Positions 24,607 to 35,841 of a stretch of DNA of 64,000 nucleotides are shown here, piece by piece. The DNA is taken from contig JANBPK010000760.1 of NCBI GenBank assembly GCA_027579435.1, positions 1-64,000 on the forward strand, in the 5' to 3' direction. Source of the DNA: Candolleomyces eurysporus (Eukaryota > Basidiomycota > Agaricomycetes > Agaricales > Psathyrellaceae). The notes beneath the pieces were generated by a model. The model did not search any database. It was not told where the DNA came from and saw only the letters and a program-made list of their open reading frames with translations. Positions within the stretch are counted from its first letter, which is position 1. Each line of letters begins with the position of its first letter. The position numbers were made by a program, and so were the translations under genes.

Positions 24607-24841
24607 TTATTCTTCGACGGTAGGAAGTACATTGACAACTCGAGATTCAGACCCAAAGTCTACTCCTGGGGAACACCTCATTCGCGATCCAAGAAGCCAC
24701 GCGAATTTGCCTTGGTCGATAGATTCAACGTTGTGGTCGCTATCAGATGGAGCTGGTTCGATTTCTAGGGTCTGTAACTGAGGAAGGATGCCTTCGATGT
24801 AATCCAGGTCGAAGATAAGCAGTTCACAGATGTATACTTAT
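24607..24841 (-). pseudogene. F-box protein C-terminal relic (older paralogue), unit 1
   Basis: The minus strand reads ICELLIFDLDYIEGILPQ, LQTLEIE and, further on, AWLLGSRMRC, ending at a stop at 24607. This parallels the LPRLKTLVLEL and ASFLESRMRC blocks of the neighbouring F-box proteins but is clearly more diverged. No F-box or start is present, so it is a fragment of another family member. The same fragment recurs at 26995-27225 and, further decayed, near 29300-29480. Confidence 0.6.
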
Positions 24842-24861
24842 TGTAAAGCTAGGAGCATGCG

Positions 24862-25086
24862 CCCATCATCGTCAAGAACATTTTGACTATCTTAACAAGG
24901 GAGCGGGGACGACTGAGGTCTACAAAGGGTGAACTGAGATGGTTATTACCACCGTCGGGCGGAATGAGGGCCTCACCTATATTGGATTTTTATGGGGAAG
25001 ATTGGCTTTCGAGATTGATCAAGTCGAAGGGACTTGTCATCGAGATGTCGAGAGGAAACCTCGGTCTTGGCCGACTGCAGAAGTAG
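24862..25086 (+). pseudogene. oxidoreductase 3'-end relic 1
   Basis: The segment repeats the last 230 bases of the oxidoreductase gene at 22030-22279. It can be read as PIIVKNIL, EMVITTVGRNEGLTYIGFLW and the terminal RGNLGLGRLQK with TAG. Frameshifts and an in-frame TGA have been picked up. The upstream part of the gene is absent, so it was never a complete gene here. It marks the border of the duplicated unit. Confidence 0.75.
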
Positions 25087-26789
25087 ATTTGGGATTGTAT
25101 GATGTATTACGGGCGCTATTTTCTACTCCGAGTCTTTGCTGTGCTATACCCGTTTTCGTTACATACCAAACCCTTTTAATATTTATCATCGGTTGCAAAA
25201 CAAGTCGAGAAGTAGGATTTCTACTGATCCTCAAGTAAGCACTGAAACAGGCTGGATTAAGGTGAACACATACCCAATTTATGGCATTGGCCTCCAACCA
25301 GTCCTGCAACTCGGGATCCCGCTCCGTCCAATCGACATTGACCTTGTCGTGTCTCAGCTCCGTAACAACTTGTCTCTCCAATAATAAACCTTCCGGCAGG
25401 TATCTTTGAATCACCTGAACGAAAGGCGTTTCGTTGGAGACTTGGTCCGGGTACCGTCCATAGAGCACAATCTTGCGGAGCCGGCCTTCAGGGGCGCAGC
25501 GCATTCGCGACTCAAGGAACGAGGCAAAAGCGTCGGGATCGATTGTTTCTCCTTCATCATACTCCAAAGCTATTGATGAACCCAGCTCCAGGACGAGCGT
25601 TTTTAGCCGGGGAAGGAAGCATTGGCTCGGGCTTTGGCTGATCGTAAGGGTTTCGAAAAGGTGTTCAAACTTCTCCCAAATATGCGCATCGAGCACCGTA
25701 ACGTGGGGAGTAGCCCTGAACAGTCGTTCGAGGGTGGAGCGGTAAATAAGGTTGGCGCAAACAGAGAGATAATCTAGCCGGAACTCATTTTCTATCTTGT
25801 CGAAGAACCGGTTGACTTCATCCGGATCCCAGGAATTGGCATTGGCATGTTCACTGTTAAAGTCCATGTAACCCCCTTTCAGTCGTAAGGCCCGTAGTTC
25901 GGGGAACTTGAAATTGTCAAAAAAATTTGGATACTGGTCCCCCTCGAGATCGAGGGACAAAGATCTGAGGCTTGGCATAATCCTGACCGGTTGGTTGTCC
26001 CAAAGCTCTTCGAAGCCTTGACCAAGGTCTGCTTCCGGCAGCAGGATACCAAGCCACCGGAGAGTGACACATTGAGGTAGGATATCGATGAGAAAGCGAT
26101 GTGTGTTTTTGTCGCAGTCGTCCTCAATGAAATAGGTAAGTTGCTGCCATGGGAGGCGGAAGCTGATTGCGCCTGATCCGGCCAAAATCTTGTTGGTTGC
26201 TACGCGTTGCAGGACAGGTGCGCTCTCGAACGCCGCAACTGGCCCGTTGAGCAACCATGTATTTTGCTGGTAGTCGTCTTCATCAATGTAAAGAACCAAT
26301 CTTTCGAGTGAAGGGAAGAGACCAGAAGGAAGTGCATGGATTTGTAAGATAGGAACTTGACTGAGAACCAAGCTGGTCAACGACGTGGTGAAGGGGACAA
26401 GGAGTGGATCGAGAATGCTGACTCCCACCGAAAGGGTGCGAGCTACAGTGATTTGAAGCCGAGTTGGAGGTTTGTTGCATCTTCTCAGCATTTCAGCGAT
26501 TGTCTGCAGATTTGAGCCCTCCAGTGTTTCCGGCTCCCCAAGCGGCAATTTGAGAGAGGCCCAAAGTCTGACAAACTCTATGGCAACCTCCCTCCAGCGT
26601 CTACACACATGCGTAAGGAGCACCGGTGCCTTTGAAGGAAGGATGTCTATCAGCATGTCGTGTTCTGGAAGGCACTGCCAGAATATTTCGTGCAATGTCT
26701 CGTTTGGGACTTTTTGGATTGGTGGTAGTGGTACTGGTCCTGTTTGTGAGAAGACGATGAACACGAGCACTCTGAGACGCACTGATCAT
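25037..26789 (-). CDS. F-box protein, tandem copy 2
   Basis: Close paralogue of copy 1. The start ATG at 26789-26787 opens a 7-base exon, as in copies 1 and 3. PVPLPPIQKVPNETLHEIFW then begins the F-box, followed by LLTHVCRRWREVAIEFVRLW and the LRR-like region. The whole frame is open. The stop used by copy 1 is replaced, so the C-terminus runs about 80 residues further (NWVCVHLNPACFSAYLRI and on) and overlaps, antisense, the oxidoreductase relic before ending at 25037. The role as SCF adaptor is inferred from the family. Confidence 0.75.
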
Positions 26790-26994
26790 GATCCACCGCT
26801 TGGCTCTGCGAGTTCGTCGTTGAAGATAGAGTCGGCTGTCGAACTGAGAGCCGTAAGGGATCCAATGTTTGCCTCTGTTTTGATTCGCAGTCCTTTCGGG
26901 GTTTCGCCTCATTGTGGCATCCTAATCTCAAACCAAAAAAATTAGTCGCAACTTCAATGAATCTGGTGCCTCGCGTGCGTTGACTTCTATGGTG

Positions 26995-27225
26995 TTATTC
27001 GTCGACGGTAGGAAGTACATTGACAACTCGAGATTCAGACCCAAAGTCTCCCTCTGGGGAACACCTTATTCGCGATCCAAGAAGCCGCGCGAATTTGCCA
27101 TGGTCGATAGATGCACCGTTATGGTTGCTATCAGATGGAGCCAGTTTTATTAGGGTTTGTAGCCGAGGGAGGGTGCTTTCTAATTAATCTGGGTCGAAGA
27201 TAAGCACCTCAAAGATATTTACGTA
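26995..27225 (-). pseudogene. F-box protein C-terminal relic, unit 2
   Basis: Second copy of the 24607-24841 fragment, very similar at nucleotide level (the segment around GACGGTAGGAAGTACATTGA is shared). It carries additional small indels that break the frame. Confidence 0.55.
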
Positions 27226-27474
27226 TGGTATAGTGAGGAGGCATCGTCGACAACATTTTGAACGTCTTGACCAAGGGAGCGGGGACGAATGAGGTCTAAA
27301 AATGGTCGAACGGGATGGTTATTACCACCGCCGGGCGGAATGGAAGCGTTAGCTATTTCGGATTCTTGTGGGGAATCGTCTTTGACGACTGGTTTTCGAG
27401 ATTGATAAAGTCGAAGGGACTTGCCATCGAAATGTCGAGAGGAAATCTCGGTCTTGGCCGGCTGCAGAAGTAGA
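27226..27474 (+). pseudogene. oxidoreductase 3'-end relic 2
   Basis: Third occurrence of the oxidoreductase 3' end. Similarity to 22050-22279 includes GACTGGTTTTCGAGATTGAT and the final CTGCAGAAGTAG. It is broken by stops and lacks the 5' part. Confidence 0.7.
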
Positions 27475-27561
27475 TTTTGTATTGTAGGATGAATCACGGT
27501 CGCTATTTGTACTCCGAGTCTTTCTTGTGCTATACACGTTTGCTTTACATACCGAACCCTT

Positions 27562-29184
27562 TTAATATTTATCATCGCTTTGCAAAACAAGTCGAGAAAT
27601 ATGAAATCTACTGATCCTCAAGTAAGCATTGAAATAGGCTGGTTTAAGGTGAACACATACCCAACTTATGACGTTGGCCTCCAACCAGTCCTGCAACTCG
27701 GGATCCCGCTCCATCCAATAGGAATTGAGCCTGCCGCGTCTCAGCTCTGTAACAACTTGTCTCTCCAATGATAATCCTTCCGGAAGGTATCGTTGAATCA
27801 CCTGAACGACAGGCGTTTCGTCGGAGACTTGGTCCGGGTACCGTCCATAGAGCACAATCTTGCGGAGTCGATCTTCAGGAGCACAGCGCATTCGCGATTC
27901 AAGGAATGGGGCAAAAGCGTCGGGATTGATTGTTTCTCCTTCGTCATCGTTCACAGCTGCTGATATACCCTGCTCGAGAACAAGCGTTTTTAGTCGGGGA
28001 AGGAAGCATTGGCTTGGGCTTTGGCTGATCGTAAGGGCTTCGAAGAAGTTTTCATAGTCGTCGTAAATTTGCGCATCTAGCACCTTAATGTGGGGGGTAG
28101 CCCTGAACAGTCGTTCGAGGGTGGCGCGGGGAATGGGGCTGTGGCAAATAGAGAGATATTCTAGACGGAACTCGTTTGCTATCTTGTCAATGAACCGGTC
28201 GACTTCATCTGGATCCCAGTCACCGGCGCCGTCAAAGTCCATGTCCCCCCCCCTTCCAGTCGTAAGGCCCGTAAACCGGGGAACTTGAAATTATCAAAGA
28301 AATTTGGATGCTGGGAGGTGCCGAATTTCGATTCCCAAAAATTGAGGGACAAAGATCTGAGACTTGGCATAATCTTGACCGGTTGGTTGTCCCAAAGCCG
28401 TTCAAAGACTTGACCGAGGTCTGCATCCAGCAGCAGGATGCCAAGCCACTGGAGAGTGACACATTGAGGTAAGATATCGATGAGAAAGCGATGTGCGTTT
28501 TCGTTGTAGTCATTCTCAATGAAATGGGTAAGTTGGTGCCATGGGAGGCGGAAGGTGATTGCGCCTCCAGGTCCGGCCAAAATCTTGTTGATCGCTACGC
28601 GTCGCAGGGCAGGTGCGCTCTCAAACGCCGCAACTGGTCTGTTGAGCAACAATGTATTTCGCCGATAGTCGCCCCGATCAATGTGGAGAACCAATCTTTC
28701 GAGCGAAGGGAAGAGACCAGAAGGAAGTGCATGGATTTGTGAGATAGGAACTTGACTGAGAACCAAGCTGGTCAACGATGTGGTGAAGGGGACAAGGAGT
28801 GGATCGAGAACGCTGACTCCCACCGAAAGGGTGCGAGCTACAGCGATTTGAAGGCGAGTTGGAGCTTTGTTGCATCTTTTCAGCACTTCAGCGATTGTCT
28901 GCAGATTTGAGCCCTCCAACGTTTCCGACTCCCGAAGTGGAAATTTGAGAGAGGCCCAAAGTCTCACAAACTCTATTGCAACCTCCCTCCAGCGTCTACA
29001 CACATGCGTGAGGAGTACTGGTGCCTTTGAAGGAAGGATGTCTATCAGCATGTCGTGTTCTGGAAGGCACTGCAAGAATATTTCGTGCAATGTCTCGTTT
29101 GGGACTTTTTGGATTGGTGGTAGCGATACTGGTCCTGTTTGTGAAACGAGGATGAACACGAGTTTTTTGAGACTCACCGATCAT
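27562..29184 (-). pseudogene. F-box protein, tandem copy 3, frameshifted at a C/G run
   Basis: Third paralogue. ATG at 29184-29182, exon ATG ATC G, and a perfect GTGAGT donor spliced to MIGPVSLPPIQKVPNETLHE. This donor supports the start chosen for the other copies. The first part (to about residue 320) and the second part (27562-28242, LEYLSICHSPIPRATLERLF onward) are each open but lie in different frames. They meet at a run of nine C on the plus strand near 28245-28253, where copy 1 has seven. It is either a real inactivating frameshift or a sequencing error. The C-terminus reads through the copy 1 stop position (SWVCVHLKPAYFNAYLRI). Confidence 0.65.
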
Positions 29185-29299
29185 GATCCACCGCTTGGTT
29201 CAACGAGTTCGTCGTCGAAGAAAGAGTTGATTGTCGAACCGAGCTAATGTTTGCCTCTGTTTTGTTTGCACAGGACGCACAGGGGTTTATGGCGATTTC

Positions 29300-30095
29300 A
29301 ATAAGATCCGATGGCTCTGTGCCCAACTTGGATGAATCTGGCAGCCCGCGGTATAATGTTATTCGTCAACAGGACAAGGTACATCGATAGCTCAAGATTC
29401 AAGCCCGCCGCAGCTCTAGTCCAAGTATTCACGACAGCCATCCGTTGGTATTTAATTGGATCGTCAAGTTATAACGCGTATTCGTCACCCATCTGTTCCA
29501 TTGAAACCAAAGAACGATCCTAGATAGAGGGAAATCATACTTTCAGCTAAGACTAAAAACATAGTTTCCAACGTCCTGCAATCCGGTATCCAATAACGAT
29601 TGAGCTTCTCCATCCACGCCCCTTTCGCTATAGTAGCAACCCCTCCGCCAGGGACCGTTTGATTATCGAACCAGAAGACCATCATTCGAGACTTGCGTGC
29701 TGTCTATAGAGCACGATCTCTGCAAAGTCTGCTCTCTGGGGAACGACGCGAATTGGCGCTGGTAGATAGGTGCACCGTTGTGGTTGCGTCGATTCAGAAG
29801 CTAAGTACTTCAAGGATATTTCCGAAGTCTGGAACTGTCAACGTATTTGAGGTTACCGGTCTGGTATGTGGTGGAGAGTCAAATCTCCCATGGATTGTTT
29901 GAGCACCTCGGCGACTGCCTGGAGATCTGGACGCGTAGGCACCGACTGGTTCTGGAATGGCAATTTGGGAGAGGTCCAAAGACGCGCCTTCGAGCTCACA
30001 TGCCAAGGAAGGAGACTATCGATCTCGGAGGCGTCCTCGGCAAGGCAGCACAAGAAGATTCCGCATAAAGTCCCTTCTGAAGCTTCAGACACGGC
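29300..30095 (-). pseudogene. decayed F-box gene, unit 3 end of the array
   Basis: The minus strand from about 30092 reads EASEGTLCGIFLCCLAEDAS, an F-box start without its second half. A jump follows to SSKARLWTSPKLPFQN and PDLQAVAEVLKQS, matching the region after the F-box in the intact copies. The 29300-29480 part resembles the C-terminal relic of units 1 and 2. Several stops interrupt it. It is probably the more complete version of the older paralogue whose tails are seen in units 1 and 2. Confidence 0.5.
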
Positions 30096-32413
30096 GGAGT
30101 ATTTTAAGAGGACAATATCGACTTGTTGGACTGATGAGGTTAAACAGCGGCTATATGTATCTGTCTTCCCCTATTTTTGCTCTTCCCCATCAGTGACGTC
30201 ACGCGTCGGTGTCACGCTTCGATAATTTAACAGACAGCTTCGAAGTGTCAACTCCTCCTTTCTTCCCTTCCCCCACTACCTCCCCTAACTACATGCGCTC
30301 TCTTCGAGTGTTCTACGTCCATAGGGTCTCAGGAGTCTCCACGCCGCTACCAAGCTCGCCGGGATGGGCACCAGAGTATGACTTGAACGAAAGCATTCGT
30401 CGGCTATGAACGACCTGACGTCGTTCCCTATGGCTTCTTGGACCTCCTGCACGTTTTCCTCGATCAGGGCCGGAAAGCGTCACTCTCTTGGCCGCCCTTT
30501 CGTCGACGCAATAAATACTCGGATATCGGGTACTGACGACACCATTGTTNAAAAAAAGCGTCCCTTGACGCGATGACGGCACGCCGGTCAAAACAGGGGC
30601 TAGGGTCCGTCAATCTCTGCGTCGGTCGGTCGGTCAGTCATTCAAGGTCCCGCTTGACCACATCTTCCGGCGCGCATCGCTTCGCTTCGTTCATCCTGTC
30701 GTTCCGGCGCCTCTGCTTGATGTGGCTGACGTTTAACATATTCTATCTCGGCCCCGGAAAGGAGGGAGTAATTGTAATTATGACAGGAGGTTTTCGGCGC
30801 GAGGACGGGATGTTAATTCAGGTAAATTGGTGTGGTTGGGGCTGGATTCTCGAGTTCTGGTCAACGGTCGTTCGAGGTAAAAAGTGGAGGCCTATCTCGC
30901 ACTGCCGTCGTCTTTTGAATTTTGGTTCGTTTCGCGTACAGTTTGATTTACTGTCAGACTAGGTATGGTTGTTCAGGGTCTTCTCAGTGGCACTAGCTGC
31001 GGTTTATCTGGCACGATGTCAAGGGNATCTTTTGCCGGCTTGCTAAATGAACTCTGCGGTGGTCTATTATTTTACCTATCGGCATTGCTTTCCTGCCCAA
31101 TCACGCGGTGCCTCGCCGATTGGAATGGCTCCCAAGCATGCAATTCTCTGGGCTCTCCGAGCAGCTTCCGGATCCGTGGCTTTCCTAGCTTCTCTGTCAC
31201 TACGAATCGTTATAAGCCCTATCGCTTATCGTATTTTATCTATGTGGACCCCGAGTTCTGAAGAAAAGACGCGCGCGGGCGCTTGCTCGCTCCCTGCTAT
31301 CTTCCTATCGATGCCTCTCGTTAGCTTGGTACGTAAGTATCTTTGACTCGGTGTTATCTCTGCCATCCCCACGTGCTAATCGGAAAGCATCGATTGTAGC
31401 CGCATCGATGATTCTTCCCTCCCTACCACTGTTGGTGAGTTTCTCGACGATGCTGACAATCGATTGTTCAACCGTATCGTTGTATCTATAACATCTTGAA
31501 TGATTTCGGCTCTCTTTATCTAGTGAGGAGCCGTACGTACGCTGGTACGTCATTATTTGAGTGTTGACATTGGCCTCGACGGTAAGCTGGTCCAGGCTGT
31601 GTGGATCAGACACGGTTGTCGTGCAAGGTTTGAATGAATGAATGGATGGACTCGTGTTACAGGGTTTGAGACCCGAGGTATGCTGGGCGCCCTCGTCGCA
31701 CAGGAGTGTGGATAAGCATCTCGTGGGCGAACTCGGTGTCATNGCGGGCCCGAGGCCTACGGTCCGATGGGTGTCAAGCCATTTGCAACGCCAGGTTGGA
31801 GCTTTCGTCCCGCTAGCTTGCATGCTGGTTTCATAGACTTGAGGCTGACCATCCCCCATCGAGGCGTTATCAAGTCCGAACACGATGCTGAATCTGAGCG
31901 CGCTCAGGGTCGCCTATTAATAGCCTTGTGTCCGGTGGAAGAAACAACAAAATCAGATTTATATTGAAATGAGTCTGAACAAAGGGCGATGGTCGTTGAC
32001 TGGCCCTTGTGTTCGACGCTATTCTTTAATTATGACAGACAATGTAGAGTGCAGGATCACAAGGGCATAATCGCTGCGGCACAGCATGGCCATCCTGATC
32101 GGGAGGGCGCTTGAAGAAGACTCGTACGCAGGCGTGCCGCGTCGGCTGTTGGGCAGGAGACAAAGCGGGGATAGTGCCTCGGCGCCGTAGAGTCCCAGCT
32201 ATGGCAGGCTGGGCCGGGCGGTGTGATGGTACATGGGCTGACTTATCAGTCGTGGCCTCGTTTTTATCATCATCCATCACCAGCAATTCATTCCTCCCTT
32301 CGTCGTTCCCTGCCGCCTGTCGTTTATTCGTTGNTTTTTTTCGCAATCTAGATACCCCGCCTTATTCCTTACGGGCTGTCCGTGTCCACTGTCACCAGGG
32401 GCTGACCGGTATT
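30096..32413. other. long gene-poor region upstream of the KRE6-like gene
   Basis: No supported gene in 2.3 kb. On minus, 30285-30474 has a short stop-free frame with coding-like wording (ENVQEVQEAIGNDVRSFIAD, then FRSSHTLVPIPASL) but no start and no partner exon. Frames at 30573-31346 have no known family. Part of the interval must be the promoter of the 32414 gene. Confidence 0.35.
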
Positions 32414-35019
32414 ATGGTGGGCAGGCAGGACTCGTGGACCAAGGACTATACAGAAGTTGACTTTGAGGTGCCCTTGCTGGCCTCTCCTCCCACGCCTTCT
32501 CCTTCCCTCCCCTCCATGTCCTTTGCCCAGGCGCAGGGCCAGGCTCAAGCTCAGGTGTGTCGATGGCCCCTCTATCCCAGCGCCTTATCACTCGCGAGTT
32601 GGCTGACCCAGTCTGCAGGTTCCGCAGAGCATGTCCCAGCCAGCGAGACTCTCGCCTCCTGCTGCCGCANGTGGGCGGGCACCACCCTCCCCACCCTCAC
32701 GACCCGTCCACGACACACCACAACGACGACAACGCCCACCACACCCCCTTGCAAGATCCGCCAACCACCCGTCCTTCAAAAGCCTGCCCTCGTCGCCCCT
32801 CAACCCGGCAGCGCCCCCCCACCACACCCACCAAAACCACCCCATGCCCGCCCCATCGACACCGGCTGGCGCTCCCACGTCCCATCGCCCTTTGCAGCAC
32901 ACACGCCCCGTCCGGGCTCGAGAGGCTCCCAGACCTTCCCCTCCCCGCCCAGCATCCCCAACTTCAGCCGGATGGCCAACGAAGAGCTCCGCGCGCTGAA
33001 TGCCGCCTCCACCGCTGGCCCGTACCCGAGCAACCTCACCCCCCAGGGCCTCACCGGCGGGGCGAGGGGCAGCATGATCCTCTACCGCCGCGCCGATTCC
33101 TTCGTCGGCACACCCGTCCTCGCGGGAGAAGACGGCGGCCAGCAACTGCATTTCCTGCCACCCCCACCAGTCGGGTTCGGAGGCGGANGGGGGGAGCAAC
33201 CGGGGGAGCATGTACAGCGTCAGCGGCGACTCCATCGTGTCGATGGCGACTGGCGGCGGCGGGCTCGGCGACTCCAAGTANCCCCCCCTCTCTGTTCTCC
33301 GGGGGCGCGAGCACCCCTGGCGGAGTCCTCAGCCCACCCACCCGGGGCACCATGTACGATAACCGTGCGAGCTACTTTACCGAGAACCGCACGAGCATGG
33401 CGTTCAGCACGTTTGGAGGCGGAGGTGGATTGGTGGCGTACGCCTACGATCCCGACGAGGACGACGACAGCGACGACGAGGAGGACGACTGGCTGCACGA
33501 TCCGGAGGTCGCGTACCCCGGCTCCACCCCCGCATCCAACAACAAGAAGAAGAGGAAGGAGGCCGCCCGCAAGTCGGTCTCCTCGTCGAAAGCCCACTCC
33601 GAGGCACCGATCGCTGGAGAGGCTGGCGGTGTGACGCCCAGTGCCAGCTCGAACGGGGGACACAGCTCGACGACGACCGCGAGCGACCTGAAGAAGCAGG
33701 ANGGTGTAGCTGTCCCGACGGGCGAGCTGCGGTACCCCGACCCGAGCAAGATTCCGCCCAACTTCCACGGGATGTCGACTTGGAGCTGGAGGGGTCTCAT
33801 CAACATTGCGTGCCTCATCGGCGTTATCACTGCCCTCCTGTGCCTCTTCGCCGTGTACCCCATCGTGCGCATGACTCTCGACGAGGGTGTCGCCGCGCGC
33901 ATTACGGGCAACACGAGGATCAACGCGACCGGGCAGCTGGAGGACGAATCCTTTGGGGGGGATGATGCGGACACGACGACGACGGGGACGAGGGCGAGGC
34001 CGACTGCTACCGAGCTGAATCCGCAGGGTAATGGGGGGACGACGTTTGACCGGAGGGAGCTGCCTGTTGCGAGGGCTGAGCCTCTTCCCAGTTTCCCCGC
34101 GCCGACATATGTTCCTATTGGCCAGGTTCCGGTTTTGGAGGAGTATGAGAGTATTCTCGAGACGCAGGGTATCTTGCGGGTGGAAAGGATGTGTGTACCG
34201 GCAAACCATGGTGTTGAAGTAGAGGTGGGATATAGCATTGGGAAGGAGAAAGGCAAAGCCTTTGTGAGTCGTCTTCTTGCATCTCTCTCCCTGTCGTTGT
34301 CTTCTAGTGGCGGGGGATTGGGCTCTGACCGGTTGGCTGCCTTTATATTGCGAGTTCTACGCAGCCTGACCGAGGGCTTCCACCCCTCGAGGCTGAGGAA
34401 AGCTAAGCTAATTTGGCTTTCGTGCCCTCGAACGTCGCATCATATCGATTCGACGTGTGCCACTCTTACTCTTACACTTTGTCTTATTACTCTTCCTTGA
34501 CGTTGACGTGTCGATCCTCTTCACCTCGTGTTTCATCCTTTTACTCTGTTCCCTATTGTGCGACGTCAATGCTGACCCCCGTCCTTCTTTTACAGTGGTT
34601 TAACGGCGAATGGCGGTTACTCCACCAGTATCGTGGCGATCGCAAGTCCAGACCGACCATGATGCTTCTCGGGCCAAAGAAGCCGTTTGTGAACGCCAAG
34701 GAACACGTTACGGTATCTTTGGTCGTCGGGCTCTGTATGTCGTTCTTTTTCCCTTGTTTACGCCGTAGACTGAACCTGGATTTTTTTTTTCTTTCTTGTA
34801 GCACCTGAGGAGCACACTCGTGTACGATATGTCAAGTACCACCTTCGTCCGCTGTCAAACTCGCGCGTGATGGGTGGTGGAAGACTCAAGTACAAGTATG
34901 GGTCCAAGGCCAAGTTGGATTTGTGCGATTCGGATCAGACGACCAAGGTGGATGTGGAGTTGGAGATGGGGGATGTTGTGGATCGGATAGCGGAGGGGGA
35001 TGATTATGGGTGGTCATAG
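32414..35019 (+). CDS. type II membrane protein with KRE6/SKN1-like N-terminus
   Basis: The first two thirds resemble Kre6/Skn1, Golgi/plasma-membrane proteins needed for beta-1,6-glucan synthesis. Features are a Pro/Ser-rich cytosolic tail, GDSKYPPS, LVAYAYDPDEDD followed by DWLHDPE, one membrane anchor (LINIACLIGVITALLCLF) and RITGNTRINATGQ just after it. In true Kre6 a GH16 domain follows; here it does not. The lumenal part is a Thr-rich stretch, then PVLEEYESILETQGILRVER, GVEVEVGYSIGKEKGKAF, a 335-base intron, WFNGEWRLLHQYRGDRKSRP and a last exon ending EGDDYGWS. I do not recognise this part. Frame changes occur near 32900 and at the Ns at 33187 and 33281. The start is ATG 32414 (MVGRQDSWTKDYTEVDF). 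The 3' exon frame is uncertain. Confidence 0.55.
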
Positions 35020-35841
35020 TCGTCGGGTGCCCCGCCCCCCCCTTTTTGCTTTTTGCTTCATCATCATCGACATCTTGTGCTTCATTCGACGCCGACCTGG
35101 TTTTGCGCCTTTCTTGCTTGCTTTTTCTCATCTGCTTCACTCGGACATACACTTCANTTTTTTTGAACTACTACTACACCATGGACATGCATCAGACTCT
35201 ATCCCCCCCAAACCCTTGTCACGTCATANTTTTTTTTTTGCTGTCTCTCTCTTCTGAACTGTTCTTTCTTGTGCGAGGATAATTAATCAATCTCTTTCGC
35301 GGATGGACATGTGTTTACGCCCGGTCTGGATTCTTTTTTCTCTTACCGTTGTCTGTCTGTCTGTCTGCATTCCCCCCTGTGTACGTTTTAGATTCCCCCC
35401 GTTGTTCTTCTGCACTGGAGTTGGCGGTGATGGCTTACTGCGTATATACTATATTATATACCTACAGATACCTCTTTGCCTTGCCTTGCCTCATCCATCC
35501 GTCCATCCATTATTCCATCCTTCCACCCTTCATACATACCGTATACATCAGATCTTTTATAGGTTACGACGTTGCTTTTTTCTTCTCATTTGTATTGATC
35601 TTTTTAGTTGCGGTCTTTTTTTTAATCTTCATTGATACATTTTCCGTTTCTTTGTGTGGTGCGCCCTTGCTCTGCTCGCTTTAATGATGCCTCTTACCAT
35701 GTGCTTTTTCAATCCATCTTAACTATTGTTCCTTGCCGGCCCATCCATGTTAATGATACACATTTCTCGTTTTTGCATCCCAGTGAAATTAAACTATTGC
35801 GTTTCAAGGAAGGACGAGTCAGGTCTACTTATGATGATCGT
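35020..35841. repeat. T-rich spacer, part of a duplicated segment
   Basis: Pyrimidine-rich DNA with a GTCT tetranucleotide run near 35350 and CATC/CCAT-rich stretches near 35490. From about 35440 on it is similar to 42050-42385, including ATAGGTTACGACGTTGC. So it is the downstream flank of the CBM1 gene that was copied with it. No gene. Confidence 0.55.

Noticed and set aside
30573..31346. Several plus-strand frames with membrane-like stretches
   Set aside because: They are in different frames without splice signals joining them and have no recognisable domain.
32572..34256. Long minus-strand frames opposite the KRE6-like gene
   Set aside because: High-GC shadow frames. The plus strand carries the Kre6-type motifs and splice sites.
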